From: Parasponia andersonii
Lineage: Eukaryota > Streptophyta > Magnoliopsida > Rosales > Cannabaceae
Direction of reading: 5' to 3'
Length of the DNA: 64,000 nt
Assembly (NCBI GenBank): GCA_002914805.1
Contig: JXTB01000077.1
Coordinates: 770,656 to 834,655, forward strand
Shown one piece after another: positions 51,186-62,360 of the stretch. Position 1 is the first letter of the stretch. The number at the start of each line of letters is the position of its first letter. The notes beneath the pieces are model-generated. The model made no database searches. It was not told the origin of the DNA and was given only the letters and a program-made list of their open reading frames with translations. The position numbers and the translations under genes are program-made.

Positions 51186-51257
51186 ATCAGAGTGGCGCAG
51201 CGGAAGCGTGGTGGGCCCATAACCCACAGGTCCCAGGATCGAAACCTGGCTCTGATA
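51186..51257 (+). tRNA. Initiator tRNA-Met (CAT)
   Basis: This 72-nt sequence folds as a cloverleaf. Acceptor arm ATCAGAG pairs with CTCTGAT at 51250-51256, with discriminator A at 51257. The anticodon stem GTGGG/CCCAC encloses the loop CCCATAA with anticodon CAT at 51218-51220. The T arm has CCAGG-ATCGAAA-CCTGG. The A at the first position, opposite T, together with the ATCGAAA T loop, marks eukaryotic initiator rather than elongator tRNA-Met. No intron. A T-run about 22 bp downstream (51280-51287) could terminate RNA polymerase III. Confidence 0.96.
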
Positions 51258-52002
51258 CGAGTAGACTTCTGGCCCACATTTTTTTTAATTCGCTTCCCTT
51301 ACTCTATGGCATTAGTAATCTCAAAATATTTCATTACCCAAAAAAAAAAAAATTTTTGAATTTCTACCTATGCGAAAGACGAAAAGCTTTCAATCAATTC
51401 AATTCAATAGTAATCCAATAGGTCTCATGGTTAATCTCCCAGGAAAAGCAGACAATATATGGAAGAAAAGTAAAATATTACTAAACCATAGTAGTACTGT
51501 TACAAAATATAATGGGTAGGTAATTTATTACCTAGCTAAGATGGTTTCATTCCTCTTATTCCATTAACCATACTAGGTTGCCTTAAAACCCAAAACAGAA
51601 GAGACAAGCGGCTGAAATAGACAAACGATTCTGTCTCACCATATTAACCAAGCCAAACTAGTATTTCTGGGAAGATTTTAGGCATCACACACAATAAATT
51701 CACAGAATATTAACCAAGCCATTAATGAATAACGAGTATATATTATTGATGGAAGTAACATCGCTCTGGATAAAAAGCAAACGAAATATTACATAAGAGA
51801 AAATAGATGTCATATGAGTTTTCCTTTTGTGCATAGAATACTACTACATAAGCTAAGTGAGGATAATGTACTCGAATAACTACCAATTTAACGACTAGAA
51901 CTAAAGCGACCAAAAGAACAAAGTAAACCTTAGACTCGGAAATTTCCATCTTTGAGTGCACCAATATAACCAAAAGTCTCATCTACTACTCCATAGCTGT
52001 GC
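51258..52002. other. Spacer between tRNA and GH17/X8 gene
   Basis: AT-rich spacer. The part next to 52003 should contain the 3' UTR of the minus-strand gene. Nothing else recognised. Confidence 0.5.
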
Positions 52003-53522
52003 TCAAGTGAGAACAAACCTACAGTGAAGGAAGCCTGCAGAATAAATTCAATGTTATATGAAATGTTCGACGAAATGGTTAAGCATCAAAGTAAAGAAGC
52101 ATCGTTAAATATAAAAGGGGGAAAAAAGTAAAAAGGCTCACTTGGGTCGTTGTTGATTAACATAGCGGTTCCTCCAAAACTGCAAGTCCCTCCATTTCTC
52201 TTGTGCCTCTGCCAGTAACTATTGAAGGCATAAGAAGCATGAGCCACAACAGTGTCAGGATTGTAGCAGTTCCCATGTGGCATAATCTCATCACAATCAG
52301 CTCCACCATCTCCACAAGCATAATCCATGGCAGCCTGAAGTGTATCAGCAGGGACAGTAGGCTTTGCCACGCACCACAGCTTATGGACCATCGCTATTTG
52401 GGGGGCTGGAGCACCTGGGTGGAATGCTGATGGATCACAAGGAGGCAAGGTGAACCCAAAAGGTGGACTAGCTGGTTCAAAAACTGGGGGTATTTCTGGT
52501 GCAGAAGAAGGGAAGGAAATGTGGTGTGGAGAGGCTATTTGGGCTTGCTGGGGAGATATTTGGGGTGGAGAGGATATTTGTGCTTGTGTGGGAATAGGGG
52601 GTTTGGCTACGTGGGCAGGAACAGAGTAGCCAACAGAGGAGTGGAGTGGTGGTGAGTCTGCAATTCCTGGTAAGGGGTATGGTCTAGCTGGGAATGGATC
52701 TATCATACCTGGATTCACAGATGAGAGCTTCCTGGTCATGGGTTTGATATCCTTAGGGGTGTTGACTATCACATTTACCTTGTTGAGCCCAAAAAGCCCA
52801 AGCTTTTTCATGCACTCTGAGTGAGAAGAGACCAAACTCATGGTTTCAGCTGGTAAAGGAGAAAACTTTGGAGGCGGGTTTAGAGAGTAAGTGGAGTTTG
52901 TAACCTGGAGAAACTCCATAAGGGGTTTGGTGAACCTCTTGGCAAAATCCCCATTAAAATAAGTAGATTCTGGGTGTAAACAATCAGAAGAAAAGGTAGC
53001 TGAGACCTTGATATCTTTCTCCAAGCCCCACCGTGTAAGAGATTGGTGAATGTTCTTAAGAGAAGGTAAGACCAAAGAGAGCTTGTGCTCTTGGCCCTTT
53101 TGGCACAGAACAGTGTTACCAACCACAATGGTGGTGACCCTTGAGGCCGGGTAGTGAGCCAAAACATTGGTCCTGAGCCAACGTTCTGCCACTAAAACAC
53201 TGCTTGAAACCTCATGAAGGTCACCACCACTGACAGAAACAGCTATAGAGTGAGACGACGCCGTTTGAGGAACCTCTGGAGTCGTAGTGTAGAGGTTAAG
53301 GAGTTGAACAGATTCTTGACCAGCACCTGCATGAAGGAGCAACCATGAGAACGATACAAGATGAAGAAGAAAACCCAGAAAGTAAAGGAGAAAATGTCCC
53401 AAAACAAAAAGTACAAAAAAAAACTGAGAAGAACAGAAGTAAATGAGAGAGCTTTACTTACATGTAAGACCCAAGAAACAGAAAAAGAAAATGGGAAAGA
53501 TGAAAAAACCCATCGTCAACAT
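52003..53522 (-). CDS. Secreted X8 (CBM43) protein with a degenerate GH17 (beta-1,3-glucanase-like) region
   Basis: Exons 53462-53522, 52142-53326 and 52003-52034 on the minus strand join in frame to 425 residues. Residues 1-22 are a hydrophobic signal peptide (MLTMGFFIFPIFFFCFLGLT), so the protein enters the secretory pathway. Residues about 25-225 align with the N-terminal half of GH17 glucanases (VAERWLRTNV, LPSLKNIHQSL, NGDFAKRF). The GNE catalytic motif is replaced by GNT (Thr 92), and the second half of the barrel is absent. A Pro-rich linker (about 226-330) leads to an X8 module (338-425, LWCVAKP, YACGDGGADC, NCYNPDTVVAHASYAFNSYW). The last exon supplies the sixth conserved Cys (FLHCRF), which supports the splice model. 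X8 modules bind callose-type beta-1,3-glucan in walls and plasmodesmata. It probably binds rather than cleaves glucan. Without the first splice, an alternative start at 53402 is possible. Confidence 0.9.
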
Positions 53523-55044
53523 TTTTGGTGTTGTGTCACACTGACCATGGATCTGAAAAAAAGAGAACCCAGAAAGCTATAAATAGTGTGATATTCAAAT
53601 GCTTAAAACACACTTTGAGTATTACGGTGCTTTTCTTACCAAGTGAGAGAGTAGTAAAGCAAAAAAGAGTTGGTAAATAAATCAAGCAATTTTGATGCTT
53701 TGCTCTGCCTTAAATTTTTCTCTCGCTTTTATTGCTTGTAGTAAATCATGGTTAAAAAAATCGGTCTTTTGATATACATATTAAAAAAATAAAAGGAGAA
53801 AAAGATATTAGCTATTCAAGAGTACAACGGATACAAAAGTGAAACATTTTGTTGAAGATACTATGGAGAAGTAAAGCGGTTAAAGTGAAAAAATGAGACC
53901 TGGGGTGAGGGGTTGGGTTGGTATTTTGAACATTTACCGGAGACCCAAATTACAAGGAGGCCTATTTGTCCATCCACTGAGTACTGGGACACGTAGAGGT
54001 AGAGGAAAAGTCAGTATGGGAAGTGTGAGCCCATGACACAAGAAACCAAGACATAAAACGAAGAGAGACCGTACCTCTGCCCCAGGCCCCGCCACAGAGG
54101 GTGACTTGTATTGTCGTTCTCTCTTGTGGAATCGAGCTTTGTTTTGCCAAGTAAGTTAGTTGTGAAGCGACGTCGTTTCTATGTAGTAAAAGTAAAAAGT
54201 GGAATGTGCAACGCATATATAGGCTGTATAGTTTCCCTCCAACTGTCCAACACCAGTCAACCATAGCCGTTTTTTCTTGTATACGACTGGCATATTTCAT
54301 AATACCAAAGCTAAAGAAAGGCACAGGGCCTGTAGGGACCGCACTACCGATGGCAGATAAAAGGATAAAAGTGACTGGAATGTGGGACCCACCTTCAAAG
54401 TGAACTGGCAGATTGTGGGCCACACTTGACCGGGAGACTTGATTGGCAAGTAAACTGGTAATTGAAACCTGTAATTTATGTACAATCAATCTTTGACTTT
54501 TGCAGAATTTGGTCCCCGAAATCAGTCTCTCTCCAGCCACATAGGTGGAGGTTACTAAGTAATTACACTGTTTCTGTGGCCATCTTCTCCAACTTAAAAT
54601 TTTCCTCTTGCAAATTAATTATAATGGCTTCCAGGTTAGGCCATGTGTAAGTGTTGTTATACACGTCTAGCTGAATATGCGTAAGCCATTATGGTGACAT
54701 TGAGGGCACCCCGAGTCTGCTAATTTGGTGTTGTTTAATTTATCACGATTTCAAATTTTTAATAAAACGTTTTTTTGTTGCCACTAAAAGTTTAGGTCGT
54801 TTATAGGGTCAAACGTTCATAATATTTAAATATTGAAAAACCAAAGTGAGTGTAACTGTGTAACTCTCTAGTGAATCTATGGAAACGGGGTCACATAAAC
54901 TATCACATACTCGCATGCGAGCCGATAACTATACTTACATATATTCATGTGTATTACTTAGAAAGAAACCTTTATACAATGGAGTTGAGGAAAATTGCTT
55001 GGCAAATTCGTAATTTTCTTATATTTTACAAACAAAATAGACAG
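53523..55044. other. Upstream region of the GH17/X8 gene, up to the LTR element
   Basis: It should contain the promoter of the minus-strand GH17/X8 gene. A 192-codon frame on the minus strand (53962-54540) and shorter frames overlap it on both strands. Its composition is mixed and it matches nothing I know, so I treat it as noncoding. Confidence 0.45.
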
Positions 55045-55090
55045 TGTTGTGCGGTCTAAAATCCTAAGGTCGCATAAGTAAGGGTTAAGT

Positions 55091-55250
55091 TCGACCTCTT
55101 CCGTGTTGGATATGTGCGACCTCTTCCGTGTTGGATATGTGCGACATCTTCCGTTTAGGTTATATGCGACCTCCTCCGTCTAGTCGTGTGACCTCTTTTG
55201 CATAAGTTATATGCGACCTTCTCTGTATAGATTGTGGGCGACCTCTTCCG
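55091..55250 (+). repeat. U3 tandem repeats (about seven units of about 25 bp)
   Basis: Units carry the core CGACCTCTTCCG followed by a variable TGTTGGATATGTG-like part. The first two are identical over most of their length and the later ones diverge. Such U3 arrays often act as enhancer blocks in LTR promoters; that role here is inferred. Confidence 0.85.
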
Positions 55251-55441
55251 AAAGAAAAAGGAAACAAGTCTATGCTTCGTCAAACAGGAAACCTGCAAGG
55301 AAAGGGAAACATGAGTCATCTATTTATGATCAACCAGTTACCTGTTTTGGGTGGTTATCCAATTATGTTGTTACTTAAATTGTATTACCCGATTGTATAG
55401 TTACCCGTTTTCACAATTAGGAACATTGGATTACTTTCACC

Positions 55442-55450
55442 TATATAAAG
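55442..55450 (+). promoter_or_regulatory. LTR TATA box
   Basis: TATATAAAG lies in a GC-balanced context 300 bp before the LTR end, as expected for the polymerase II promoter that makes the genomic RNA. Confidence 0.7.
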
Positions 55451-55743
55451 GGGACTCAATGTCCAGAGGGGGGATTCCAATTGTTTTTCAGTTTTCTAAT
55501 TTCCAGACTTCGAAATTCCGACTCCCAATTTGAGAGAGATTTCCAGACGAGACATTGTAACTTTGAGTGCTTGTAATTCTCCATAAAATAGTAAAAAAAA
55601 TATGGACGTAAGCTCATCTTTTTTGGAGCTAAACCACTATAAAATCCTCTCTCTTTATTTACTTTGATTAATAACTCAACTCATACAAGCCACATCTCTT
55701 AATTTTTTCTAAATTTATTGTTGATAAGACCTCCATCAACAAT

Positions 55744-55762
55744 TGGCGCTAGAAGGAGGGGC
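55744..55762 (+). other. Primer-binding site
   Basis: TGGCGCTAGAAGGAGGGGC starts two bases after the LTR end. TGG at its start matches the CCA end of a tRNA, and the position is that of a minus-strand primer site. I cannot assign the tRNA species with confidence. Confidence 0.7.
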
Positions 55763-55803
55763 TATTCTGGCGGAAAAGTTTTTCAAATTCCACTTTTTTA
55801 AAA

Positions 55804-58800
55804 ATGGCAAATACTAGAAACACTACCAGAGTCACTGGAACTAGCCAAAACCAACCTCAAAGTACTGCTGCTACACAGGCAGACTCTGCTTCGGATCAGT
55901 CTACTATGACTGCAACAGAAAACCTTTCCCAGAGACAGGATCGTATGGAGGAGACACTGGTGAATCTTCAGCAAGTCACTAACCAGATCAATGACACCCT
56001 ACGACGACTTGCTGAAGGGCAGATGGTGACCCCACCACAACACGAACATCCCAAAGAACGTCCTGCTCAGTTACCTAAGAAAAGAATACAGATCCTAGAG
56101 ATGAGAAGATACGGCCAGCCAAGAACTCAGCAAGAGCGTCATGAAGATCGCATCTCCAAAGGGAAAGGCAAGGTTGCAAACTTGCCTCCAGAATCTGGTA
56201 CGGAGAGTTCAAGTACGAACCGTGATCGTGTACAACCTTCTCGTAAATCCACTAATAGTCAAGATCGCTTGAGCGGCGAACAAGGACAACCACCGAGAAG
56301 CGTCTTCGAAAGAATCAGCAGAGAGTCGAGACAAGATCCTGCAGACCTAAGACAGTATTTGGAGCGACGATGTAATCATGATCGATCCGTATCGCATCAC
56401 AATGACCAAAGTCGGTCTCGTCGCACTATCTCACTGGATTCCTCCCACAGATCGCAGAAGACTCTACCTGACCAACCCGCCATGTATCAGGATAACGAAC
56501 GAAGGCCGCCTGTACCGCCAACAAGGGATGATACTTTCCCTCTGAACGTCGATGTTCACAATTTAAGGATCGCATTAAACGCACTTGCTGGTTGGGACGA
56601 TGAGCTCGCTGATGGGTATCGTTAGTCGCCATTCAGCGAGGAGGTTCGAGCTACAGCCCTTCCCACTGGATTCAGACTTCCCACTATTAACACTTTTGAT
56701 GGGAAAACTGATCCACAGGACCATATGGATCACTTCAGTGACTTGATGGAACTACATCGGAATAGTGATCATGCACGTTGCAGATGTTTCGCTGTAACAC
56801 TCTTGGGAGCAGCGAAGAAATGGTTCCGAGGACTCAAATCCGGCTCAATTTCGTCCTGGCAATAATTACAGACGACATTCTTGAGACAGTTTCAAGCTGC
56901 AAAGAATTTCACTGTTCTGTTTGTTAGTTTGTCTGCGATCCGGCAAGGTCCAGAGGAGACTCTACGGTCTTATCTCAATCGATTCACTTCAGAGCTAGCA
57001 AAGGTCAACAACCCAACTGAATAAGGAGTTCTTACTCTCATGATGACTGGAGTGCGACCAGAAACAAAACTCTGGAAGGAATTACTTGAACGAGAGTGTA
57101 GAACTCTCGAAGACTTCTACCGAAGAGTTGGTCGGCATCTGAGGTTAGAATCTTCGCGCGAGAATCTTCAAAAGACTAAAAAAAGAGGAAGGACAGATGC
57201 GACTAAAGATGCGATCATTACCAATAAAAGCAGTAATAAGAAAAACAAGAGGAATAATGAACAAATAAATGAGAATCAGCCTAGACCCAAAAGGCAGGAG
57301 ATTTCAAGAGCTCCCATGAGGTTTAACAATCACACTGAATTGAACGCGTCCATAGATCATATCTATTCGGTCACAAACCAGAAGGAGCGATTCCGACAAC
57401 CAGAACCAATGAAGCGGGACAGGACAAAGCGCGACCCCAACAAGTTTTGCTGATATCACAATGATATTGGGCATGATACTAATAATTGCTTTGCCCTGAA
57501 GGATGAAATTGAAAGGCTGATTAGAGAGGGGCGATTGCGGCAGTACACCAGGCAAAGCGACGAAAGGCGAGAAGAAGACCAATAGCGACCTCCAGAAATT
57601 CAGCGTGAGGTGCGAACTATTTTCGGAGGACCGCACATTGGAAGAGATTCCAAGAGAGCACAGGACAGATATGCGCGAGAAGCTCGACAGCAGCTGTTAA
57701 CTAACGTCATGCATCTTGAGCAGCGACCACGCAAGCTTCAACGAGTACCGAAAATGGACATTACCTTCACAGAGCAAGATACAAGGAAAGTCCATTATCC
57801 GCATAATGACGCGTTGGTCATAAAAATTAACTGTGGAAGCACACAGTTGTGGCGAGTATTGGTCGATAATGGGAGTGCTGTGGACATCCTGTACTTCGAC
57901 GCCTTTAAGAAGATGGGGTTGAATGAGAGCGACCTGAAGCCTGCCACCACTCCACTCTATGGTTTCACTGGTGACAGCATGATGCCTATGGGCATGATTG
58001 AACTGATAGTCAGCATTGGGACCTATCCAAGGGTTTCGTCGATAATGACCCATTTTTTGGTAGTGGATTGCCCCTCTGCCTTCAATGCTATGCTAGGAAG
58101 ACTGACATTAAGGGAACTTCGAGCCGTCACCTCGATTTACCATCTAACAATGAAGTTCCCGACACAACACGGGGTAGGCGAGGTGCAAGGAAATCAATAT
58201 GATGCGAGGACATGTTATAACAACTCGCTAAAACTTGCAGCAAAGGATGTGACATCTCGCGCAATGATGGTCCACCTGCCGGACAAAGCGTCAGTCGTGG
58301 CAGCGGGCAAAGCGTCAGTCGTGGCAGCGGACAAAGCGTCAGTTGTGGTAGCGAGCGAAGCTCCAGTCGGATCATCAGATAAAGCGTCAGTCGAACCGTC
58401 AGTGAAAGCGTCAATCGAAACGACCAGTGAAGACTTCGATCCTCGAGAAATAGACGAAGAAGTCAGAACTTGACCCGTTGAAGACCTGGAGGATTTATCA
58501 TTCGATCTGTCTTCCAGGATTTTAAAGATTGGAACGGAGGTTCAAGGGCCTGTGCGAGCTTCATTGATCGCTTTTCTGAAGTCTAATTTGGATGTCTTCG
58601 CATGGCAGCATTTGGATATGGTAGGGATTGATTCAAGGATCATATCCCACCGTCTTAACATAGATCCGACAAAGAAGCCTGTACGACAAAAAAGAAGGGC
58701 CATGAATCCAGAACGCTACGTCGCATTAAAAGAAGAGGTGGAGAAGTTGCTCGAAATTGGGTTCATAAGAGAGCCTTTCTACCCTGACTGGCTTGCAAAT

Positions 58801-61707
58801 CCGGTCCTGGTAAAAAAACCTAATGGGAAGTGGAGGACCTGTATTGATTTCACCGATCTCAACAAAGCATGTCCTAAAGACAGCTTCCCTCTTCCGAGAA
58901 TCGATCAGCTTGTAGATGCGACGTCGGGGCATGAACTTTTGAGTTTCATGGATGCATATTCAGGATATAACCAAATCCCCATGTACGAGCTAGATGACGA
59001 ACATACCTCGTTCATCACTGATCGAGGGTTATACTGTTATAAAAAGACGCCCTTCAGACTTATCAACGCAGGAGCAACCTACCAACGTCTTGTCAATATG
59101 ATGTTTGCAAAGCAAATTGGCAAGACAATGGAGGTATACGTCGATGATATACTAGTCAAATCAGAGAAAGCTGAAGATCACATCAAGCACCTTGATGAGA
59201 TGTTCAAAATCCTCCGGAGATACCAGATGAAGCTAAATCCCCAGAAGTGTGCATTCGGAGTAGGATCTGGAAAATTTCTGGGTTTTATGGTCAACCAGCG
59301 AGGGATCGAAGCAAATCCTCAGAAGATACAAGCGTTGATTGATATGTAATCTCCTCGTAAACCCAAAGATGTGCAAAGCCTAGCAGGAAGAGTAGCTGCT
59401 CTGAGTCGGTTTGTATCCAGATCAACCGATAAATGCCAACCTTTCTTTGAGGTATTGAAGGGATCAAAAAGGTTTGAGTGGACGGAGAAATGCGAGCAGA
59501 CGTTCTAAGAATTGAAAAAACACTTGGGTTCTCCTCCACTCTTGTCGAAACCAAATCTGGGAGAAGAATTATGCCTATATCTCGCTGTTTCTAAGTATGC
59601 GACGAGTGCCGCATTAATTCGCGAGGAGGCAAATATTCAGCGACCTGTGTATTATGTAAGTAAAAGATTACTTGATGCTGAAACCAGATATCCAGAGATG
59701 GAAAAATTGGTGCTAGCACTCATCATTGCATCAAGAAAGCTTCGACCTTACTTCCATGCTCATTCCATCCGGGTTTTCACGAACTTCCCACTGAAACAGG
59801 TCTTACAGAAACTTGAGGCGTCAGAACGGCTGCTTAAGTGGGCTGTTGAATTGAGTCAATTTGACATCAATTTTCAACCTCGCACTGCTATAAAGGGTCA
59901 GGCCCTCACAGATTTTATTGCAGAATTTACATACGACGTCAATCTTCCCACGGGAGTACTCGAGAAACCCACCTCAGATACATCAAAGTTGTGGAAGTTT
60001 TATGTTTACGGGTCATCAAATGAAAATGGAGCAGGTGCGGGCATAGTTTTAATCAGTCCTGAAGGGCACAACATTGATTATGCGTTTCGCTTCAAATTCT
60101 CAACGTCGAATAATGAGGCCGAATACGAAGCACTGATAGCTGGGCTAAAACTCGCACAGGAAATAAAGGTCGAAATAATTGAGGCATATAGCGACTCCAA
60201 GCTGGTCGTCTGTCAGGTTAAGGGTGATTATCAAGCGAGAGGAGAAAGAATGATGGCCTATTTGGAGAAAGTGCAGCAGTTGTTCTTAACGTTCGACACT
60301 TATGACATACAACTTCTTCCTCATATTAAAAACACCTGGGCAGATGCGCTCGCTAAGCTCGCCTCGACGAAAGATGCAGAATTGTTGAAGGTAGTTCCTG
60401 TTGAATTTCTTATATCACCAAGCATCGAGGTCGAACCCCAAGTAATTATGCCAGTTGATGAAGAACCGTCGTGGATGGACCCCATAATGCGATATATACA
60501 AAATGACGATCTCCCTGAGAATAAAGACGATGCAAGGCGGCTTCTCATGAAAGCAGCTCGCTATATCATCCAGGATGGACAACTTTATCGAAGGAGTTTC
60601 AGCTCGCCATTATTATTGTGCGTCAATGATAAAAAAACACGCTATATTATGAGGAAAATTCACGAAAGAATATGTGGAAATCATTCTGGGGGGCAAGCGT
60701 TTGCAAACAAGATTCTTCGACAAAGGTATTTTTGGCCAACTATGAAGAAGGATACATTGGAATTTACTAGGAAATGTGATAAATGTCAACGATTTGCGAC
60801 CATTCCTAGAAAACCACATGTTCCTTTAACTTCAATGACTAGTCCATGGCCATTTACTGTGTGGGGAATTGATATTATCGGGATGCTTCCATTAGCGCGA
60901 GGTGGTTTGAAGTATGCGGTGGTCGCAATCGATTACTTTATAAAATGGACGGAAGCCTAGGCCTTGAGCACCATCTCCGCGAAGAAGATGATAGATTTTG
61001 TTTACAAATCTATAATCTGTCGATATGGTATACCACATACCATAATTTCTGATAATGGAAAGCAATTCGACTGTGACGAGTTCCGTGATTTCTGCAATAA
61101 CTTGGGCAGCAAAAAGAGTTTCTCCGCTGTTGTTCATCCATAAGTCAATGGGCAGGTCGAAGCGATAAACAAAATACTCAAGCAGAATATAAAGACAAAA
61201 CTAGAGGAGCATAAAGAAGCTTGGCCAGAAGTACTTCCAGAAGTTTTATGGGCTTACCGCACCACACAACGAACCACTACTGGAGAAAGTCCATTCTCTT
61301 TGGCTTATAGATATGAAGCGATGATTCCTGTTGAAATTGGTGCGGGCTCCCTGCGACGATCTATTTATGAGCAAAATCAGAATGATGTATTGCTGAGAGT
61401 TGAACTCGATCTTTTAGAAGAGCGGCGTGGACAATCTCAGCTCCGAATTGCATCATACCAACAATGCACTGCTCGATATTATAATTCCAAAGTCAAAGGT
61501 AGACATTTTGAAGTTGGAGATCTTGTCCTTCGACGAGTTCTACCTAATAATAGAGAACATGGTGCTGGTGTATTTGGGCCTTCTTGGGAAAGACCTTATG
61601 TTATTAATAACGTCATTCGACCTGGGACATATAACCTAGCTCGCATCGGTGGACAAAAGATCGAGCATGCCTGGAATGCAAACCAACTTCGTCGTTATTA
61701 TCAATAA
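55804..61707 (+). pseudogene. Tat gag-pol polyprotein frame with ten in-frame stops
   Basis: From ATG 55804 to TAA 61707 one reading frame of 1,968 codons carries all domains with no frameshift. Gag comes first (core about codons 275-460), then a zinc-knuckle-like CCHC region near 57445-57490. The aspartic protease has VDNGSA (D at codon 688). In the reverse transcriptase, YVDD begins at codon 1112. A first RNase H follows (about 59510-59930), then the archaeal-type RNase H (about 59990-60290), whose first Asp is replaced by Tyr (VYGSS, codon 1402). Integrase has an HHCC zinc finger (GNHSGG, CDKCQRF) and the acidic triad in GIDIIG, SDNGKQF and GQVEAINK. Stops are at 56623, 56863, 57022, 57451, 57583, 58471, 59347, 59506, 60958 and 61141. 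It would have made gag, protease, RT and integrase for copying through RNA; now it is inactive. Confidence 0.93.
58280..58425 (+). repeat. Short in-frame repeats in the protease-RT linker
   Basis: Five or so repeats of a unit encoding (D/G)KASV(V/E) with variable spacing (VVAA, VVVAS, EPSV) lie between the protease and RT regions. The DNA unit, around AAAGCGTCAGTCGTGGCAGCG, is nearly identical in the first two copies, so it expanded by slippage while keeping frame. Confidence 0.8.
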
Positions 61708-62360
61708 ATCTTCATGTATCTTCTTCATTAATATTCGTCAATAATACTTCTTCGACTATTACTTCAACTCATTTCCGATCGTCTTTTATAGTTTTATGGT
61801 AGTTTTCGGACACTATAAAACTCAGGGGGCAGTGAGATCAGAATATTATCTCCTACTGGTTTCCTAGGGGACTATGCAAACGTCCATTTAGAGGAGACAT
61901 AGTTTTAGATCGTCGAAATATCTGAATCTCCTTAAAATCCTAGGATTTTCTCCTCGCTTCATGCCTCAGCATGTCGTATTACACAATTTCCCTCCTCGAA
62001 CAGAAAAGTAACTAAGCAAAACGTTCGTTGTTCGAAGTGATATATTGCTATGTTTTATTTTGACATGGAACTTTTGAAATACAATTAGAGTTTGCATCAC
62101 TCATATTGACTGTTTTCTTATGCGACCTAACCTATCCTAATGCTTAAAACTCATTTTAAGTTAGTCGGATTCAAATTACTAAAAGCGTACTGATCAATCA
62201 CCTGTGAGTAACTACTTAGTTAAAATTACTGTTATTTTTTCATTATTTTGCAGAAGCATATAAGGAAAAATAATATTTATTAAAAGAAAGTCATCCGTAC
62301 ATGCACAGAAAAGAAGGATGACAAAGTCCGCATTGTTCTAAAAATAATTAAAAAAAAAAA
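61708..62360 (+). other. Noncoding stretch between pol and the antisense gene
   Basis: At 61819-61831 it contains AACTCAGGGGGCA, like the polypurine tract that precedes 3' LTRs in this type of element. What follows is not the LTR start. The remainder is AT-rich with no open frame of note. Confidence 0.55.

Larger units (their letters stand above)
55045..55741 (+). repeat. 5' LTR of the Tat element, 697 bp
   Basis: It begins TGTTG and ends CAACA, a perfect 5-bp inverted pair with the TG...CA ends of LTRs, and is followed after 2 bp by the primer-binding site. U3 starts with about seven copies of a 25-bp unit. TATATAAAG at 55442 is the TATA box, so R should start about 30 bp later. The base-5 sequence just outside is GACAG (55040-55044), the presumed half of the target duplication. 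Confidence 0.85.

Noticed and set aside
51140..51421. 93-codon open frame overlapping the tRNA gene
   Set aside because: Its middle is simply the translated initiator tRNA-Met sequence.
53962..54540. 192-codon minus-strand frame upstream of the GH17/X8 gene
   Set aside because: No family resemblance, no codon bias like its neighbours, and it occupies the expected promoter region. Transcript evidence would change this view.
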